Shown piece after piece: positions 61,254 to 64,000 of a stretch of DNA of 64,000 nt. The translations under genes were made by a program, and so were the position numbers. The first letter of the stretch is position 1, and every line of letters starts with the position of its first letter. The notes beneath the pieces are model-generated. The model saw only the letters and a list, made by a program, of their open reading frames with translations. It was not told where the DNA came from and made no database searches. Location of the stretch: NCBI GenBank assembly GCA_023150895.1, contig JAKLJY010000006.1, positions 52,085 through 116,084 of the forward strand, given 5' to 3'. Source of the DNA: Myxococcota bacterium (lineage in GTDB: Bacteria; Myxococcota_A; Bradymonadia; UBA7976; UBA1532).

Positions 61254-62336
61254 ATGGTCCGCTCCCCCCACCGACGTGCCGGCGAAGACACGGCGCCCGA
61301 GGCGTCTCCCGAGGAGTCCATCGACCTCGAAGAGGCCTTCGACGACCCCGAAGCCGGCGCGCGCTCGGACGAGGTTCCGTCCCTGGCGGGCGAGATCCTC
61401 TGGCAGGACGAACCGGGCGAGAAGATCGTCGTCGTGTTTGCCGGCGGCAAGGGGGGGACCGGCCGGAGCCTGCTCGCCGCCAACCTCGGCGTCTTCGTCT
61501 CCCGGCTCGGCCGCGAGGTGGTCGTCGCCGACCTCGACCCGGCCGGCGCCAATCTGCATACCTACCTCGGGCTCGAGCCCCTGCTGCCGACGCCGGGTTC
61601 GATGCTCAGGCCCCCCGGACCGCCGCGCGTAGACCGGGTGCCCGGCATGTCGCTTCGCCTGTGCCGGCCGCCCCGTGCGATCGAACCCGGAGACGACGCG
61701 CTGCGCGCGGAGACCGCCGAGATGGCCAAGTCTCTCGAGGCCGACGTGCTCATCATGGATCTCGGCCTGCAGGCCGATCCGTTGACGCTCGACGCCTTTC
61801 TCGGCGCGGACGCTGCGGTGCTGGCGCTCGTCCCCGAGCCCGCCGGCGTCGAGCGCGCCTACGCGTTCGTCCGGGCCGCCCTCTTTCGACGCCTGCTGGA
61901 AGGCGACGATGATCCGGCGGTGGTGGCGCGGGCCGTGCTCGCAGCCGATCACGTCGGTCAGCTCGCGTCGCCCGCCCACCTCGTCGAGGCCCTTTCGGGG
62001 GCGCACCCCGACGCCGCCGAGGCGATCCGCGCCCGCGTCCTGGCCTTTTCGCCGTATCTGCTGGTGAACAAGTGCCGCACCCGCGCCGACGTCGAGATGG
62101 TCGACGGCATGGTCAGCGCGCTGCGTCGACGGTGGGGCATCACCGCCGAGCCCCTCGCCGCCATCGAGTACGACGACGCCGCCTGGACATCCACACGGCA
62201 GCGGCGTCCTTTCATGCTCGAGTACCCGGGCTCGAATCTCGCGCAGGGCATCGAGCGCATGGCCCGGCGACTGCTCGCGGCGGCGGTCCGCCGGGGCGCG
62301 CCGGTCACCCAGCGGGCCGGGGGCATCGAACCGTGA
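61254..62336 (+). CDS. MinD/ParA-like ATPase with Arg at the P-loop Lys position
   Basis: P-loop protein of 360 residues in the MinD/ParA/FlhG group. A ~45-residue acidic N-terminal extension (EESIDLEEAFDDPEAG) precedes the domain. The deviant Walker A reads GGKGGTGRS (~64-72): the first signature Lys (Lys66) is present, but the canonical nucleotide-binding Lys (position 71) is Arg. Further motifs are VVVADLDPAGANLHTYLG, VLIMDLGLQADPLTLDAFLGA and LAFSPYLLVNKCRTRAD. The C-terminus includes GITAEPLAAIEYDDAAW. Such proteins localise complexes or regulate polar assembly; the Arg substitution may limit hydrolysis. ATG 61254 follows TAAAAC at about 61238. Its stop overlaps the start of the J-like/HTH gene (GTGA). 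Confidence 0.85.
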   Translation: MVRSPHRRAGEDTAPEASPEESIDLEEAFDDPEAGARSDEVPSLAGEILWQDEPGEKIVVVFAGGKGGTGRSLLAANLGVFVSRLGREVVVADLDPAGANLHTYLGLEPLLPTPGSMLRPPGPPRVDRVPGMSLRLCRPPRAIEPGDDALRAETAEMAKSLEADVLIMDLGLQADPLTLDAFLGADAAVLALVPEPAGVERAYAFVRAALFRRLLEGDDDPAVVARAVLAADHVGQLASPAHLVEALSGAHPDAAEAIRARVLAFSPYLLVNKCRTRADVEMVDGMVSALRRRWGITAEPLAAIEYDDAAWTSTRQRRPFMLEYPGSNLAQGIERMARRLLAAAVRRGAPVTQRAGGIEP

Positions 62337-62959
62337 CGCCGCTCGAGTACTACGCGTTGCTCGAGGTCGACCCCGGCGCGACGGACGAGGACATCCGCCG
62401 GGCGTACAAGCGGCAGCTCAAGCGCTTCGACCCCGCCGGCGTCGTGGTCTACGGACTCTATCGACCCGACGAGGTGCAGAGCCTCGTCCGCAGCCTGCGG
62501 GAGGCCTACGAGACGCTCGTCGACCCCGAGAAGCGCCGTCGGTACGACCGCCGCATCTATCCGGAGGGGCACCCCAGCCTCCGCAGGGCCGATCAGCGGG
62601 TGGCCGCAACGCTCCCGACCCCGCGTGCGTCGCTCCCGGCCGACCCCGTGCTCGCCGCCGGTCTGACCCACGAGAGCCCCCTGCGGGGCGGCGCGCTCAC
62701 CCGCATCCGCGAGGCCTGTCATCTCTCGCTCGAAGAGATCGCCGAGCGGACGAAGATCAGCATGTTCACGCTGCGGTGCATCGAGGCCGAGCAGTTCCAG
62801 GATCTTCCGGCGCGCGTCTACATGCGTGGATTCCTGAAGCAGATCGCCGAGATGCTCCGCATCGACATCGACCGGCTCCTGCGCGACTACCTGTCGGCCA
62901 TGGACGAGTGGCAATCCGCCATCCCGCAGCGCCGTTGGGATCCCATTCCCAAAGAGTGA
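62333..62959 (+). CDS. J-like domain fused to RodZ-type helix-turn-helix
   Basis: Protein of 208 residues. Residues ~4-70 resemble a DnaJ domain (EYYALLEVDPGATDEDIRRAYKRQLKRFDP ... LVRSLREAYETLVDPEKRRRYDRR), but the HPD motif needed to stimulate Hsp70 is not there (FDP instead). Residues ~115-185 are a RodZ/HTH_25-like DNA- or protein-binding helix-turn-helix (LTRIREACHLSLEEIAERTKI, LPARVYMRGFLKQIAEMLRI). There is no membrane segment, unlike RodZ itself. The combination suggests an adaptor rather than a chaperone cofactor. The GTG start overlaps the ATPase stop (GTGA), so the two are probably expressed and acting together. A cell-polarity or cytoskeleton role is inference from RodZ and MinD-like relatives. 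Confidence 0.75.
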   Translation: MTPLEYYALLEVDPGATDEDIRRAYKRQLKRFDPAGVVVYGLYRPDEVQSLVRSLREAYETLVDPEKRRRYDRRIYPEGHPSLRRADQRVAATLPTPRASLPADPVLAAGLTHESPLRGGALTRIREACHLSLEEIAERTKISMFTLRCIEAEQFQDLPARVYMRGFLKQIAEMLRIDIDRLLRDYLSAMDEWQSAIPQRRWDPIPKE

Positions 62960-62996
62960 AACCGCGACGAATGCGGCGGCCCGTGCGCCTTGCAGA

Positions 62997-63025
62997 TTGA
63001 CGGGGTGCCGGCGAGCGGTTTAACA
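62997..63025 (+). promoter_or_regulatory. Promoter candidate for the 88-residue protein and rluD
   Basis: TTGACG (62997-63002) and TTAACA (63020-63025) are separated by 17 bp. The predicted start, near 63032, leaves a 28-base leader containing GGAGG before the GTG at 63060. The same TTGACG-N17-TTAA arrangement precedes the gene at 11803. Confidence 0.45.
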
Positions 63026-63059
63026 GGGGGCTGACGAAACCCTCAAGCCGGAGGTCTCC

Positions 63060-63326
63060 GTGTCCCAGATCAAGACGCCCGACGCCGCCGTGCGCCTGGC
63101 GCGCACCATCGCTTCGGACATCCTGCTGTACAACAAGGACAAGATCGCCGAGGGCCTGAAGCACGACACGCTGTTCGAAGTCCTCGAGAGCGAGATCGCC
63201 GAGGGCCGGCAGCACTTCGAGAGCCGGGTGGCCCCCGAGGTGCGCGAGCAATACGACTTCATTTCCCGCGCCCTGGTCGACGTCCTCGTCCGGTCGAGCG
63301 GTCACCTCCCGACCCAGATCTGGTAG
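63060..63326 (+). CDS. Small cytoplasmic protein (88 residues)
   Basis: Protein of 88 residues, highly helical and acidic (VRLARTIASDILLYNKDKI, FEVLESEIAEGRQHFESRV, YDFISRALVDVLVRSSG), without a recognised family or motif. GTG 63060 is supported by GGAGG six bases upstream. It sits between the J-like/HTH gene and rluD and may share the rluD transcript; the spacing to the rluD start is 17 bases. Probably real on codon usage and ribosome site. Confidence 0.6.
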   Translation: MSQIKTPDAAVRLARTIASDILLYNKDKIAEGLKHDTLFEVLESEIAEGRQHFESRVAPEVREQYDFISRALVDVLVRSSGHLPTQIW

Positions 63327-63343
63327 AGCCGCGCCCCATCGTC

Positions 63344-64000
63344 GTGCCGGCGGCAGCCGACGGCGAACGCCTCGACCGCTTCCTCGTCACCTGCTTTCCG
63401 GAGCACAGCCGTTCTCACCTCGCGGAGTGGATCCGTGACGGCCGCGTCGCCGTGGAGGCGGGGGCGGTGAAGCCCGGCCTCGCCCTGCGGGCGGGCTGGA
63501 TCGTCCGGGTCGAGCCACCCGATCCCCCCCTCACGACGCTCGTCGCCGAGGACCTGCCGCTGACCGTAATGCACGAAGACGACGCCCTGGTCGTCGTCGA
63601 CAAGGCCGCCGGGATGGTCGTGCACCCCGGCGCAGGGCATGCTACGGGCACGCTCGTCCACGCCCTCCTCGGACGCTGCGGCGCCCTGGCACCGCTCGGT
63701 CTGCCGATGCGCCCGGGGATCGTTCACCGGCTCGATCGGGACACCTCCGGGGTCATGGTGGTCGCCCGAACCGAGGTCGCCTACCTGCACCTCGCTCGGC
63801 AGTTCGCGGAGCACACCGTCGACCGCCGGTACCTCGCCCTGATCTGGGATCACCGACTCCCCGACGCCGGCACCGTCTCGACACTGTATGGCCGGCATCC
63901 GACGGACCGTCTGCGGTTCAGCGGGCGGGTCCGGGCGGGCAAGTCGGCCGTCACGCATTTTCGGGTCCTCGAACGCCTGCCGCCGTTTGCCCTCGTCGAG
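63344..64000 (+). CDS. RluD-type 23S rRNA pseudouridine synthase, 5' part (cut by window edge)
   Basis: Enzyme that converts uridine to pseudouridine in 23S rRNA. The first 219 codons are visible and the gene continues past the right edge. An N-terminal S4 RNA-binding domain (GERLDRFLVTCFPEHSRSHL, WIRDGRVAVEAG; residues ~7-60) is followed by the RluA/RluD catalytic domain. Motifs are VVDKAAGMVVHPGAGH, the catalytic Asp in GIVHRLDRDTSGVMVVA, and RRYLALIWD. All visible motifs are intact. The GTG at 63344 begins just before the S4 domain; upstream in-frame codons show no start or ribosome site. Precise target uridines cannot be told, so no gene symbol is given beyond the family. Confidence 0.9.
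   Translation, partial: MPAAADGERLDRFLVTCFPEHSRSHLAEWIRDGRVAVEAGAVKPGLALRAGWIVRVEPPDPPLTTLVAEDLPLTVMHEDDALVVVDKAAGMVVHPGAGHATGTLVHALLGRCGALAPLGLPMRPGIVHRLDRDTSGVMVVARTEVAYLHLARQFAEHTVDRRYLALIWDHRLPDAGTVSTLYGRHPTDRLRFSGRVRAGKSAVTHFRVLERLPPFALVE

Overview
The window is about 64 kb of very GC-rich, densely coding DNA. It has strong codon-position bias, frequent GTG starts and many stop/start overlaps of the GTGA, ATGA, TGATG or TAATG kind. The gene content suggests a member of the Myxococcota or a related former deltaproteobacterium: type II secretion genes beside an NtrC-type regulator, FHA/GAF/cyclase and PilZ signalling proteins, several histidine kinases, many secreted proteins with HEAT, TPR, PEGA, IPT, PPC or Cys-rich domains, a DUF6178-like protein and DUF11 surface repeats. 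This assignment is inference from gene content, because there is no rRNA in the window. I see no tRNA, insertion sequence, prophage or CRISPR array, so it reads as ordinary chromosome.

Layout. 1-3.2 kb (minus): NtrC-type regulator, then gspC and the start of gspD, with twin palindromes and a sigma-54-like promoter in front of gspC. 3.3-6.7 kb: a large P-loop ATPase/TPR regulator. 6.7-11.7 kb (minus): an operon of histidine kinase, endonuclease/exonuclease/phosphatase-fold protein, TPR lipoprotein and FHA-GAF-adenylate cyclase. 11.8-25.5 kb (plus): a three-gene surface cluster ending in a 3501-residue DUF11/SdrD-B/OmpA-like/beta-barrel protein. 25.7-28.0 kb (minus): a DUF4157 zincin-like protein. 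28.2-30.2 kb: receiver-PilZ protein and enolase. 30.4-34.9 kb: two overlapping genes for secreted lipoproteins, the second a possible metzincin-type protease. 34.9-38.4 kb (minus): four overlapping genes for two ABC-2 transporters. 38.4-43.3 kb: receiver-kinase hybrid, an amidotransferase-like protein with altered active site, HEAT lipoprotein, lipase-like hydrolase and a small secreted protein.

43.3-47.1 kb (minus): DUF1285-like, DUF6178-like and SEC-C proteins, a beta-barrel-like exported protein and a 68-residue protein. 47.4-49.5 kb: DUF3052-like and CAP-like proteins. 49.7-53.3 kb (plus): a fatty-acid beta-oxidation pair (FadN-type bifunctional enzyme plus thiolase). 53.3-57.9 kb: two lipoproteins and an RND/MMPL-like membrane protein. 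57.9-59.0 kb (minus): an in-frame fusion of RsmD and CoaD. 59.0-61.1 kb (minus): a multi-TM GAF histidine kinase. 61.25-64.0 kb (plus): a MinD/ParA-like ATPase with Arg at the P-loop Lys position, a J-like/RodZ-type HTH protein, an 88-residue protein and the 5' part of an RluD-type pseudouridine synthase.

The main themes are envelope biogenesis and export (type II secretion, ABC-2, lipoproteins, giant surface protein) and signal transduction, mixed with housekeeping genes (eno, coaD, rsmD, rluD, beta-oxidation). The strongest items for follow-up are the RsmD-CoaD fusion with a retained internal start, the P-loop Arg ATPase coupled to a J/HTH fusion, the giant barrel-anchored protein, the putative sigma-54 control of gspCD, and the amidotransferase-like protein whose nucleophile position is Ser.
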